This document shows, in pieces, positions 25,279 to 33,758 of a stretch of 64,000 nucleotides of DNA (the stretch's first letter is position 1; each line of letters begins with the position of its first letter). The DNA is from Oribacterium sp. NK2B42. Its GTDB lineage: Bacteria; Bacillota; Clostridia; Lachnospirales; Lachnospiraceae. The DNA lies in the NCBI RefSeq assembly GCF_000424445.1, contig NZ_AUJX01000015.1, positions 19,618 through 83,617 of the forward strand. The letters run 5' to 3'. A model generated the notes under the pieces. It searched no databases, was not told the DNA's origin, and worked only from the letters and a program-made list of their open reading frames with translations. Made by a program: the position numbers and the translations under genes.

Positions 25279-26040
25279 TCAGTTTTCCGGTGTTACGACA
25301 CAATATGGTTCTGAGCCGGTTTCCCTGAGGATTTCCTGTTCTATGGAACTCTCTTTATTGATGACGGTTTCCACTATATGACCGTCCACAACTCTTAACT
25401 GGCGATCTGCCCAGGATGCAATATGCGGATCATGGGTTACCATGACCAGGGTGCGGTGTTCCTCTTCCACAATTTTTTTCAGCAGGTTAAGGACATCATC
25501 GGTTGTATGTGAATCAAGGTTACCGGTTGGTTCATCTGCAAAAATGATCTTTGGATCAATAACCAGAGCTCTTGCGATTCCTACACGCTGCTGCTGACCG
25601 CCGGACATCTGATTAGGCATATGCAGCCCCTGATCACCTATGCCTATGAGCTCCATATAGTGTTTTGCGGCTTTTGTCCTGGTTTCTAAGGGTACGCCAC
25701 GAAACATAAGTGGCATGGATACATTTTCAAGGGCATTCATGGATGGGATCAGATTATAGCTTTGGAATATAAATCCTACGTTTTGTCTTCTAAATGCCAC
25801 CAGCTGGGATTCGTTCATGCGGTCAATGCGTTTGCCGGCGATCTGTATGATCCCGCTGCTGGGGGCTTCCAGCCCTGCCAGCATATTGAGACAGGTGGAT
25901 TTTCCGGAGCCGGAGGTCCCGACTATGGCGATGAACTCACCTCTGTATATATCAAAGGAAACGCCGTTCAGGGCATAGACTTTGTTGGTTCCTATATTGA
26001 AGATTTTATATAAGTCCCTGACCTTGATAAGTGGTTCCAA
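25279..26040 (-). CDS. ABC transporter ATP-binding protein, MacB/LolD type
   Basis: 253 aa. Walker A GTSGSGKST, signature MSGGQQQRVGIARAL, Walker B IIFADEPTGNLD, and switch histidine in VTHDPHIA. The Q-loop is FIFQSYNLIPSMNALENV, a pattern of the LolD/MacB subfamily that energises FtsX-type permeases. The start is best placed at TTG (26038-26040), six bases after GGGAGG; the frame upstream to 26091 would run through a leader hairpin. The last ~25 residues (IEQEILRETGSEP) extend beyond the usual domain. First gene of the three-gene module. Confidence 0.92.
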   Translation of the reverse strand: MEPLIKVRDLYKIFNIGTNKVYALNGVSFDIYRGEFIAIVGTSGSGKSTCLNMLAGLEAPSSGIIQIAGKRIDRMNESQLVAFRRQNVGFIFQSYNLIPSMNALENVSMPLMFRGVPLETRTKAAKHYMELIGIGDQGLHMPNQMSGGQQQRVGIARALVIDPKIIFADEPTGNLDSHTTDDVLNLLKKIVEEEHRTLVMVTHDPHIASWADRQLRVVDGHIVETVINKESSIEQEILRETGSEPYCVVTPEN

Positions 26041-26072
26041 TAGAATCCTCCCAATAGTATTACACCATAAAT

Positions 26073-26101
26073 CAGGGAAACACTGATTCAATGTTTCCCT
26101 G
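26073..26101 (-). promoter_or_regulatory. 10-bp perfect inverted repeat in the ABC operon leader
   Basis: CAGGGAAACA (26073-26082) / TGTTTCCCTG (26092-26101), between the promoter and the ribosome site, without a T-run. It could be an operator or an mRNA hairpin. Confidence 0.5.
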
Positions 26102-26125
26102 TAGTTTATGAAAAAATGTAAGACA

Positions 26126-26154
26126 ATTATAGGTCAAGTGAATCATTAATACAA
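26126..26154 (-). promoter_or_regulatory. Promoter of the ABC export operon
   Basis: TTGTAT (26149-26154), 17-base spacer, TATAAT (26126-26131) on the minus strand. Confidence 0.65.
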
Positions 26155-26227
26155 TCTACGAATACTTTAAGAAACTTGTAACAGTTCAGCCGGTATTTCT
26201 CATCAAAATTATGCTTTGAATAAAAAA

Positions 26228-26271
26228 AGTCTGTTCCCGGACAGGTATGATATGCCATCCGAAAACAGACT
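26228..26271 (-). terminator. Terminator after serS
   Basis: Outer stem AGTCTGTT (26228-26235) / AACAGACT (26264-26271) enclosing shorter pairs, then TTTTTTT on the minus strand. Confidence 0.8.
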
Positions 26272-26318
26272 ATTCATTTTTGGAAACGCTGATTGGCGAA
26301 AATGTTTACCCGGAAATA

Positions 26319-27629
26319 TTATTTCTTACCCTCAATGGAGTTCCAGTTCGGTGTAAGAACTTTTGTTCCGCCCATGTAAGGCTGGAGAACCTCAGGGATA
26401 GTGACTGAGCCGTCTGCCTGAAGGTGATTCTCAAGGAATGCAATAAGCATACGTGGAGGAGCTACACAGGTATTGTTAAGAGTGTGTGCAAGATGGATCT
26501 TTCCGTCCTTGCCCTTGATACGGATCTTAAGTCTTCTTGCCTGTGCATCGCCGAGATTTGAACATGAACCCACTTCGAAATACTTCTTCTGACGAGGTGA
26601 CCATGCCTCAACATCGCAGGACTTTACCTTAAGGTCGGCAAGATCTCCTGAGCAGCACTCAAGTGTTCTTACAGGTATATCCATGGAACGGAAGAAATCT
26701 ACTGTATTCTTCCATAACTTTGCATACCAGTCCATAGAATCTTCAGGCTCACATACTACGATCATCTCCTGCTTCTCAAACTGGTGGATACGGTAAACAC
26801 CACGCTCCTCAAGACCGTGGGAACCCTTCTCTTTACGGAAACAAGGGGAATAAGATGTAAGTGTTAAAGGCAATGTATCTGCCGGAAGGATCTGATCGAT
26901 GAAACGACCGATCATGGAGTGCTCAGAAGTACCGATGAGGAACAGATCCTCTCCCTCGATCTTGTACATCATTGCATCCATCTCGGAGAATGACATAACG
27001 CCGTCAACAACCCTTGAACGAATCATGTAAGGAGGGATAACATAAGTAAATCCTCTTCCGATCATGAAATCACGGGCGTAGCTGAGTACTGCTGAGTGAA
27101 GACGTGCGATGTCTCCCAGAAGATAGTAGAATCCGTTTCCTGCAACACGTCCCGCAGCATCCATATCGATACCGCCGAAGGATTCCATGATATCTGTGTG
27201 ATAAGGAACCTCGAAATCAGGAACAACAGGGTCGCCGAAACGTTCATTCTCTACATTATGAGTATCATCCGGACCGATAGGTACAGACGGATCGATAATG
27301 TTAGGTATGATCATCATGCGCTTTGTGAGCTCTTCATTAAGCTTGGGCTGTAACTCTTCAAGCTCCTTAAGTCTGTCGGCATACTTTGAAACCTCAGCCT
27401 TGACCTGCTCAGCCTCATCCTTTTTGCCCTGAGCCATAAGAGCACCGATCTGCTTGGAAACGGAATTTTTCTTTGCACGAAGGTCATCAGCCTCCTGCTG
27501 GCACTTTCTGGCCTCTGCGTCATATTTGATCACTTCGTCAACCAGTGGAAGCTTCTCTTCCTGGAACTTCTTTTTGATATTTTCTTTTACAAGCTCCGGA
27601 TTTTCTCTGACAAATTTAATGTCTAACAT
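26319..27629 (-). CDS. serS: Seryl-tRNA synthetase
   Basis: 436 aa class II synthetase charging tRNA-Ser. The N-terminal long coiled-coil arm (residues ~30-105, rich in Glu/Lys) grips the long variable arm of the tRNA. Motif 2 (CFRKEKGSHGLEERGVYRIHQFEKQEM) and motif 3 (NNTCVAPPRMLIAFLENH) are intact. GGAGG lies before the ATG. The leader from the promoter at 27687 is only ~50 nt, which leaves no room for a T-box; starvation control by that route is therefore unlikely. Confidence 0.97.
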   Translation of the reverse strand: MLDIKFVRENPELVKENIKKKFQEEKLPLVDEVIKYDAEARKCQQEADDLRAKKNSVSKQIGALMAQGKKDEAEQVKAEVSKYADRLKELEELQPKLNEELTKRMMIIPNIIDPSVPIGPDDTHNVENERFGDPVVPDFEVPYHTDIMESFGGIDMDAAGRVAGNGFYYLLGDIARLHSAVLSYARDFMIGRGFTYVIPPYMIRSRVVDGVMSFSEMDAMMYKIEGEDLFLIGTSEHSMIGRFIDQILPADTLPLTLTSYSPCFRKEKGSHGLEERGVYRIHQFEKQEMIVVCEPEDSMDWYAKLWKNTVDFFRSMDIPVRTLECCSGDLADLKVKSCDVEAWSPRQKKYFEVGSCSNLGDAQARRLKIRIKGKDGKIHLAHTLNNTCVAPPRMLIAFLENHLQADGSVTIPEVLQPYMGGTKVLTPNWNSIEGKK

Positions 27630-27686
27630 AAGATCCTCTCTCCTCCCGGAAATTAACTATAAAATATGCTTAAAAAGCACCTAATA

Positions 27687-27715
27687 ACTATAGCGTTATT
27701 TTTTTGTATTTTCAA
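27687..27715 (-). promoter_or_regulatory. serS promoter
   Basis: TTGAAA (27710-27715), 17-base spacer, TATAGT (27687-27692) on the minus strand. Confidence 0.65.
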
Positions 27716-27733
27716 GTTATATGAGGCGAATGC

Positions 27734-28612
27734 TTAGCAATCTGAATCCGAAAGATGCCGGAGCAGATCCTCGAACTGCACACCTTCAATAACGGGAAGA
27801 TTAAGCTCTTCGGAATGCTTTATGGCAAGCCCCACAAAATCTGCAGCGGAACGGCAGGCTTTCCAGGGATCTGTACCGTTCAGAAGCTTTGCGCTTATTA
27901 TGGCACTGAAAAGATCCCCTGTGCCCGGTCTTCCGTTACCTGTACGGGGATTACGGATGAATCGGAGGTCTCCGTCGGTTTCGGAAAGGACATTTAAAAG
28001 CTGTTTTTGTCCTGCCTCGTTCTCTTCTTCTATTCCGGTTACTATGACGGCTCCCGGTGTTATATGGTGAAGGGCAGACAATAAAGAGTTAAAAACCATA
28101 CCCTTGGCTGCGTCATGTTTGCATTCTTCCAGAGTTTCCCTTATGCCTTCGTAATCGAAATCGGTTAAGAGCGCAGCTTCAGTGAGATTCGGTGTCATAA
28201 GGTCAGCTTGCTTTGCAAGGGAAAGCATGGCTTCGATATGTTTTTCTGTCATATTACGGTAAAGGTTTCCGTTATCAGCCATTACAGGGTCAAGTATGAC
28301 TATGACCCCGGGGTTTCTTGCTTTCTGGTCCTTTATGAAGTCTGAAATCATGGGATGTTCTTCTGTATCTCCGAGATATCCTATAAGGATCCCGTCAAAG
28401 ATAAAGCCATTTTTTTTCCATGCATCAAAGAAATCTCCGAGATGATCTTTAAAGCCTGTTGCTGCTACGTCTTTATATGCCGTATGACTGCTAAGGATGG
28501 CTGTGGGTACAGGACAGCAGGTAACAGAAAGAGCCGATACAACAGGTAACTGTATGGATAGAGAACTACGGCCTATGCCGCTCAGGTCATTTATAACTGC
28601 AAGTTTTTTCAT
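27734..28612 (-). CDS. pdxY: Pyridoxamine/pyridoxal kinase-like protein
   Basis: 292 aa ribokinase-superfamily kinase that phosphorylates vitamin B6 forms. The N-terminus AVINDLSGIGRSSLSIQLPV, the block VTCCPVPTAILSSHT, DPVMADNG and TPNLTEA are close to pyridoxamine kinases, and NGRPGTGDLFSAIISAKL holds the catalytic GTGD aspartate. It starts 52 bases after the rsgA stop and precedes the serS promoter. The symbol pdxY marks the family; substrate preference among pyridoxal, pyridoxamine and pyridoxine is not readable. Confidence 0.85.
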   Translation of the reverse strand: MKKLAVINDLSGIGRSSLSIQLPVVSALSVTCCPVPTAILSSHTAYKDVAATGFKDHLGDFFDAWKKNGFIFDGILIGYLGDTEEHPMISDFIKDQKARNPGVIVILDPVMADNGNLYRNMTEKHIEAMLSLAKQADLMTPNLTEAALLTDFDYEGIRETLEECKHDAAKGMVFNSLLSALHHITPGAVIVTGIEEENEAGQKQLLNVLSETDGDLRFIRNPRTGNGRPGTGDLFSAIISAKLLNGTDPWKACRSAADFVGLAIKHSEELNLPVIEGVQFEDLLRHLSDSDC

Positions 28613-28664
28613 TTTGTGATAAGTCCTTTTGAACTGACCGGACGAACCGGTGACATTGAAAAGA

Positions 28665-29648
28665 TCAGTATCTTCGTTGCGATTTTAGTTCATTGTATAA
28701 AAGAACATAACTGTCGTAACGTTCCCGGGAAATTTCATCTTTCTGCACAGCCTCTTTTACAGCGCAGTCTTTTTCTCCTATGTGGATACAGGTTTTGAAA
28801 CGGCAGTTTTGTCTGTGACTCTCGAATTCGGGGAAATAGTACATAAGCCGTTCCGGATCGATGTCATTAACATAAAGAGAAGTAAAACCGGGAGTATCAA
28901 GCACATAGGTGTCGTTATCTATATAAAAAAATTCCGTATGTCTTGTGGTATTTTTTCCTCTCTCGATCTTACGGCTCAGTTCCCCGGTTTCCATATTGGC
29001 ATCCGGGTGAATGAGATTTGTGATGGAGGATTTACCTACGCCGCTGGGGCCGGAAAGAACTGTGGTCTTTCCGCGGAGAACCTCCATGATCCTTTCGTAA
29101 CAGTCCCCTGACTTTGTGCTTATTTCCAGAACTTTATAGCCTGCTCTTCTGTATATTTCCGGGATGAGCTCCGGGTGCTCTGCATGTATCTCCGGGATAG
29201 ATAAGGCTTTATCTTTTTTCTTTTTCCACTTTGGAACGGATTCTTCTTCCGGCTCCTCCGGAAGGTCACCTTCCGGAACATCAATGAGATCGACCTTGTT
29301 GAAAAAAATGACCACAGGTATGTCCCGCTGTTCCATATGTATGAGAAATCTGTCCAGGAGACTCAGATTCGGGTCCGGATGCTTAAGGGCAAACACAACT
29401 ACCGCTTGATCGATATTGGCAACCTCCGGACGTATCAGCTGGTTTTTCCTTGGAAGGATGCGGATAACGGAACCCTCACGCTCCTTTTCGCTGTCCTGGA
29501 CGGGCTCAATCTCCGCATCATCTCCGACAAGAGGCTTTTCATTACGGTTTCTGAAGATGCCTTTGGCACGACATTCGTAGTCACCTTCTGAAGTATGAAC
29601 GTAATAAAAGCCTCCTATTCCTTTGTAGATTTTTCCTTTTAAAGACAT
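28665..29648 (-). CDS. rsgA: Ribosome small-subunit GTPase RsgA (YjeQ)
   Basis: 327 aa. An N-terminal OB fold (LKGKIYKGIGGFYYVHT) is followed by a circularly permuted GTPase in the order G4 (FFNKVDL) - G1 (GPSGVGKSSI) - G3 (DTPGFTS), then a zinc domain with Cys/His (CRFKTCIHIGEKDC). RsgA checks late 30S maturation. An insert of ~40 residues between G4 and G1, rich in Glu/Pro/Lys (EEPEEESVPKWKKKKDK), is longer than in Bacillus RsgA and probably a disordered loop. It follows prkC by 30 bases, matching the prkC-rsgA order of Firmicutes. Confidence 0.96.
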   Translation of the reverse strand: MSLKGKIYKGIGGFYYVHTSEGDYECRAKGIFRNRNEKPLVGDDAEIEPVQDSEKEREGSVIRILPRKNQLIRPEVANIDQAVVVFALKHPDPNLSLLDRFLIHMEQRDIPVVIFFNKVDLIDVPEGDLPEEPEEESVPKWKKKKDKALSIPEIHAEHPELIPEIYRRAGYKVLEISTKSGDCYERIMEVLRGKTTVLSGPSGVGKSSITNLIHPDANMETGELSRKIERGKNTTRHTEFFYIDNDTYVLDTPGFTSLYVNDIDPERLMYYFPEFESHRQNCRFKTCIHIGEKDCAVKEAVQKDEISRERYDSYVLLYNELKSQRRY

Positions 29649-29678
29649 TTTTACCTCATGAATCTTGGTTTAAGTAAC

Positions 29679-31838
29679 TTACTCCTCCGGGGAGAAAGCA
29701 CATGCAAAGGAAGCGATGACAGTATCGGTGGAAGCATTAACAACCTCAACCACACCTGAAGGGATTCCTTCTTCGCCCTTTATAGTCGGGAATACAACCT
29801 GAAGCTCTGTTCCGATGGCGTAGGAACGGGCTTCCTGAAGAGTTCTGTAATGCTCTTCTCCGTTCACATCCTGACGGAGCCTTATGGACACCAGCATGGT
29901 TTCATTTGATCCCGGTTCCGCGCCGGATCCGAGGGAGACAGTGGTACTGATGGAACTGTACCAGCCGTTTTTGTCTGATGATGTTGTCGTAAGGTCCTGA
30001 GGGTCAACCGACTTAACACTGGCAATTCCGTTAGGACCTGCCGATACGGTAAAACTTATGGTGGTGCCCTTCGGTACAGGGGTTCCGGCTGCTATGGACT
30101 GTCCGGTCACTATGCCTTCTTCAACGGTATTGTCCGGGAGATAGGAAATATTTCCCGGTGTCAGTTCAAGCAGCGACAGGGCTGTAAGTGCATCCTGTTC
30201 TGAGTATTCCTTCAGATCCGGAACATTGACCACATTCGCATTAAGTCCTCTGGAGACCACTATTTCCAGCTTCTCAGAGCCTGAAGAATCCGGCTTGTTT
30301 GTACGGATCACATATCCTGCGGGAACCGTATCCGAGTATTCTTCTGTTACGCTGTAGGGAATGTCACGTTCCTTAAGGCGGGTCTCCAGATCCTGAAGCT
30401 TTGTTTCGTTGAGAGTGCTAAGGTCATAAGGATTGTTTTTATTGTAAAATACAATTGTCTGAGGACCCTTGGAGACGGTTACCTCTATGGTGCTTCCGGC
30501 AGCGTAATCCTTGTCGGGATAGCTGATGATAACACCCTCGTTGTAGGTGTCGGAATATTCCGCACCGGATGATAATATCCTGATGTTATACTCTCTGAGA
30601 TCCTCTTCCGCTTCATCTATTGTAAGACCGATTATACCCTGAATACGGGTTTCAAGGGCGGAAATGGTAATGCTTACAGCAGTGGTTTCCTCTGTTTCTG
30701 CGACAGTGGTAGCTGCGGTTTCCAAAGGAGTGGTATCACGGGTGAAGAAATCCACCACATTTTTCCCTATGATCAGAACCAGTATCAGTATAGCGATGCC
30801 GCATATGACCGTGATGATGCGGGAAAGCATAATGTGATCTCTTATTATATTGTGATCATAAAGGAAACCCGGTATTCCACTGTAGTGAGGCTGCTCCGTT
30901 TTTGAATCTGACTGATTCTGCATGGACTTAAGGTCATCGAGTTCAGCAGGCGAAAGTACCCTCGTTTCATCCAGGTCCTCGGGGATTTTTCCCTCAAAGA
31001 AAGAACCGCCCGGATCCTTAATCGCTTTCTGAAGATCCTCTCTCAGTTCTCCTATATGCTGATAACGTCTGGAGGGGCGCTTCTGCATACACTTGAAGAC
31101 GGCGATATCAAGTGCGGGATAAACATCAGGAACCAGGTCACGGACTCTCGGAATCTTATTTTCCATGTGGGCAAATACCACAGCAACTGAAGTGCTTCCG
31201 TCATAAGGCACCTTGCCTGTAAGCATCTCATATAAGGTGCAGCCGAAGCTGTATATATCAGATCTTTCATCAGCCTGTCCGGAACGAGCCTGTTCAGGAG
31301 AGATATAATGTACCGAGCCCATGACGGTTGTGTTTACTGTCTGCTGGGTGGCAGCTCTTGCGATACCAAAATCGGCAACCTTAACAGTGCCGTCATCGGA
31401 TACGATCATATTCTGAGGCTTGATGTCACGGTGTACTATGCCGTTTTTGTGAGCCTGTTCAATGCCTCCCACTACCTGAAGTGCCAGAGCGACGGCTTCC
31501 TTGGAGTCCATGGCTCCTTTTCTCTGGATATAGGTTTTTAAAGTGATACCTTCCACAAGCTCCATCACAATATAGTGGAGCTTATCCTCGTGATTATCCA
31601 CGATGTCGTAAACTGCAACGATATTGGGATGGTTGAGTTTTGCGGCAGCCTGAGCTTCATTCTGGAATTTCCTGATGAAATCTTCGTCTTCACAGTACTC
31701 TTCCTTCAGGACCTTGATGGCCACTGCACGGCCCATCTTGGTATCTTTGGCACGGTAAACAAAACTCATGCCTCCCTGACCGATGAGGGAGTCTATTTCA
31801 TATCTGTCATCAAGGATCTGACCTTCCTGAATCATCAT
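29679..31838 (-). CDS. prkC: Membrane Ser/Thr protein kinase with PASTA domains (PrkC)
   Basis: 719 aa. Kinase domain 12-275 with glycine loop LIGQGGMSFVYRA, catalytic K42, HRDIKPQN (D138) and DFG (156-158). One membrane helix near 340-365 is followed by three extracellular PASTA repeats (starting IQGIIGLTIDEAEEDL, LSTLNETKLQDLE and VVNVPDLKEYSEQDA), which sense muropeptide or lipid II, then a C-terminal beta-rich domain of ~100 residues. The start is the first of two ATGs, with GAGGAGG seven bases upstream. Its 5' end overlaps the phosphatase stop by four bases. The pair controls wall growth, dormancy exit and stress responses in Firmicutes. Confidence 0.96.
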   Translation of the reverse strand: MMIQEGQILDDRYEIDSLIGQGGMSFVYRAKDTKMGRAVAIKVLKEEYCEDEDFIRKFQNEAQAAAKLNHPNIVAVYDIVDNHEDKLHYIVMELVEGITLKTYIQRKGAMDSKEAVALALQVVGGIEQAHKNGIVHRDIKPQNMIVSDDGTVKVADFGIARAATQQTVNTTVMGSVHYISPEQARSGQADERSDIYSFGCTLYEMLTGKVPYDGSTSVAVVFAHMENKIPRVRDLVPDVYPALDIAVFKCMQKRPSRRYQHIGELREDLQKAIKDPGGSFFEGKIPEDLDETRVLSPAELDDLKSMQNQSDSKTEQPHYSGIPGFLYDHNIIRDHIMLSRIITVICGIAILILVLIIGKNVVDFFTRDTTPLETAATTVAETEETTAVSITISALETRIQGIIGLTIDEAEEDLREYNIRILSSGAEYSDTYNEGVIISYPDKDYAAGSTIEVTVSKGPQTIVFYNKNNPYDLSTLNETKLQDLETRLKERDIPYSVTEEYSDTVPAGYVIRTNKPDSSGSEKLEIVVSRGLNANVVNVPDLKEYSEQDALTALSLLELTPGNISYLPDNTVEEGIVTGQSIAAGTPVPKGTTISFTVSAGPNGIASVKSVDPQDLTTTSSDKNGWYSSISTTVSLGSGAEPGSNETMLVSIRLRQDVNGEEHYRTLQEARSYAIGTELQVVFPTIKGEEGIPSGVVEVVNASTDTVIASFACAFSPEE

Positions 31839-32584
31839 GACTCTACCTCCTCTCCGTAAGGGTCAACAAGTACGATGCCGATGTTGTCTTTTCCGCCGTT
31901 GATATTGGCGATATCTATAAGTGCCTGTACTTTGTTTTCGACAGAATTCCGTTCCCGGACGATGTTGCGGATGCTTTCATTATCCGCCATGTTGCTGAGT
32001 CCGTCCGAACACATAAGAAAATAGTCTCCATCAGACAGCTCAACCTCAAAGAAGTCGGCAGCTACTCTGGGTTCGATACCCACTGCACGGGTTATGATGT
32101 TTCTGGAATTAAGGTAATCCTGTGAACCACGGCGCATAAAGCCGCGTCTCACCATTTCTTCCACGTAGGAATGGTCCCTTGTGATCTGCTTTATGGTATT
32201 TCCGCGGATGATATAAGCACGGGAATCTCCGATGTTACTTACGGTGATGACATTATCATCAATAAATGCGGATACCAGAGTAGTACCCATACCGCTGTAA
32301 TTTTCGTCTTCCATGGAAAGTTTGTACAGACGTTCATTTACAGAGGAAATGGCATTCTGTATAAGCTGAACAGAGGGAATGTCTTTTGGTGCTTCACTGA
32401 TGTATTTTCTAAACTCTTCCACAGCAAAACGCGAGGCAAAATCACCTGCTTTATGACCTCCCATGCCGTCGGCCAGGAGGAAAAGATTAGGTAATGCCCC
32501 TACAGGCTTTGAAGTCGCAAAAACGTAGTCCTGATTCATACGTCTTTTACGGCCTTTGTCTGTCTTTGCAAAAAAGTCCATCAT
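31835..32584 (-). CDS. prpC: PP2C-type Ser/Thr phosphatase (Stp/PrpC)
   Basis: 249 aa metal-dependent phosphatase that reverses PrkC phosphorylation. Motifs of the family: RMNQDYV, LLADGMGGHKAGD, SNIGDSRAYI, CSDGLSNMAD and GGKDNIGIVLV, giving the metal-binding aspartates. The translation start is at one of two adjacent ATGs; both follow the rlmN stop by a few bases. Coupled to prkC by ATGA overlap. Confidence 0.95.
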   Translation of the reverse strand: MMDFFAKTDKGRKRRMNQDYVFATSKPVGALPNLFLLADGMGGHKAGDFASRFAVEEFRKYISEAPKDIPSVQLIQNAISSVNERLYKLSMEDENYSGMGTTLVSAFIDDNVITVSNIGDSRAYIIRGNTIKQITRDHSYVEEMVRRGFMRRGSQDYLNSRNIITRAVGIEPRVAADFFEVELSDGDYFLMCSDGLSNMADNESIRNIVRERNSVENKVQALIDIANINGGKDNIGIVLVDPYGEEVES

Positions 32585-33634
32585 CTACTCCTTCGATAGG
32601 TAATCTCTTCGTAACTGTCCGCAGGATCCGGAGATATCCGAGCCCATTTCCCTGCGTATGGTGGCGGCGATGCCATTCTTTTCCAGGATATGCTGAAATG
32701 CTTCGATCTTGCTGCGGTCCGGACGTTTCCAGTCTCTTTCCTTTATGGGATTTACAGGAATGAGGTTCACATGACACTGAAGCTTACCCTTCTGTTTCAT
32801 GCTGTGTATGAGGCGGACAAGCTGCTGTGCCTCATTTTTGTTGTCATTAACACCTTCGACAACCGAATACTCGAAGGTTACACGACGTCCGGTTTTCTCA
32901 AAATAATACTCTATTGCAGGCATTATCTCCGACAGAGAATATTTATTGGCTATGGGCATGAGGGTTTTACGGGTTTCATCATTTGGCGCATGAAGACTGA
33001 GAGCCAGGGTGATACCGTAATTCTCATCTGCCAGTTCTTTGATGCGGGGAACAATGCCGCAGGTGGATACGGTGATATTTCTGCGGGAAATATTGAGCCC
33101 GTTTTTATCGGAGATCATACGTATAAAACGGGTGAATTCTTCATAGTTGTCCAAAGGCTCTCCGGAGCCCATGATGACAATGTTGTCCACTCTTTCGCCG
33201 GTGTCTTTTTCCATCCGGTAAACCTGCCCGAGCATTTCACCGGATGTGAGGTTTCTGGCAAGCCCCTCCAGGGTTGAAGCACAGAACTTGCAGCCCATAC
33301 GGCAGCCCACCTGGCTGGATATACATACGGAATTTCCGTGCTGGTATTTCATCCATACGGACTCAATCACATGACCGTCCTTCATACGGTTTATGAATTT
33401 TTTGGTTTCATCGATCCGGGAGGTGAGAACCTCAACGGTCTCCGGCAGTGTGGCATAGTAGTCCTCTGAAAGCTTTTCCCGGAGAGACTTTGGGAGATTG
33501 GTCATTTCGTCAAAACCGTCAGCAAGCTTCACATGAAGCCATTGATAAAGCTGTGTTGCGCGAAAGGACTTCTCCCCCATGCTTTCTATTAATTCTGTTA
33601 ATTCCTTTATTTCAAGGTCACGTATATTTTTCAT
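32585..33634 (-). CDS. rlmN: 23S rRNA/tRNA adenine-C2 methyltransferase RlmN
   Basis: 349 aa radical-SAM enzyme. The cluster motif CRMGCKFCA gives the three cysteines binding [4Fe-4S]; the methyl-carrying and resolving cysteines are in CHVNLIPVNP and SGSCGQLRR. GSGEPLDNY and NGLNISRRNITVSTCG are family blocks. It methylates A2503 of 23S rRNA and A37 of some tRNAs. The open frame extends to 33877 but its first 80 residues are read through the rsmB region; the ATG at 33634 (MKNIRDLEIKEL) gives the normal 349 aa. Ribosome site there is weak (TTGGG). Confidence 0.94.
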   Translation of the reverse strand: MKNIRDLEIKELTELIESMGEKSFRATQLYQWLHVKLADGFDEMTNLPKSLREKLSEDYYATLPETVEVLTSRIDETKKFINRMKDGHVIESVWMKYQHGNSVCISSQVGCRMGCKFCASTLEGLARNLTSGEMLGQVYRMEKDTGERVDNIVIMGSGEPLDNYEEFTRFIRMISDKNGLNISRRNITVSTCGIVPRIKELADENYGITLALSLHAPNDETRKTLMPIANKYSLSEIMPAIEYYFEKTGRRVTFEYSVVEGVNDNKNEAQQLVRLIHSMKQKGKLQCHVNLIPVNPIKERDWKRPDRSKIEAFQHILEKNGIAATIRREMGSDISGSCGQLRRDYLSKE

Positions 33635-33758
33635 CCCAATAAATTTGTATATTTTTCCGGCATCTGATTTATTCTGAAGCCCTGCCTGAAACTCTGATCC
33701 TTCAGGCCTTCCTGAACACACAAAGGTAAAAGCCGTAAAGGTTTTCTTCTCTGGCTTT

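Noticed and set aside
27630..27692. T-box leader for serS
   Set aside because: The leader is only about 50 nt and lacks a T-box sequence or specifier stem.
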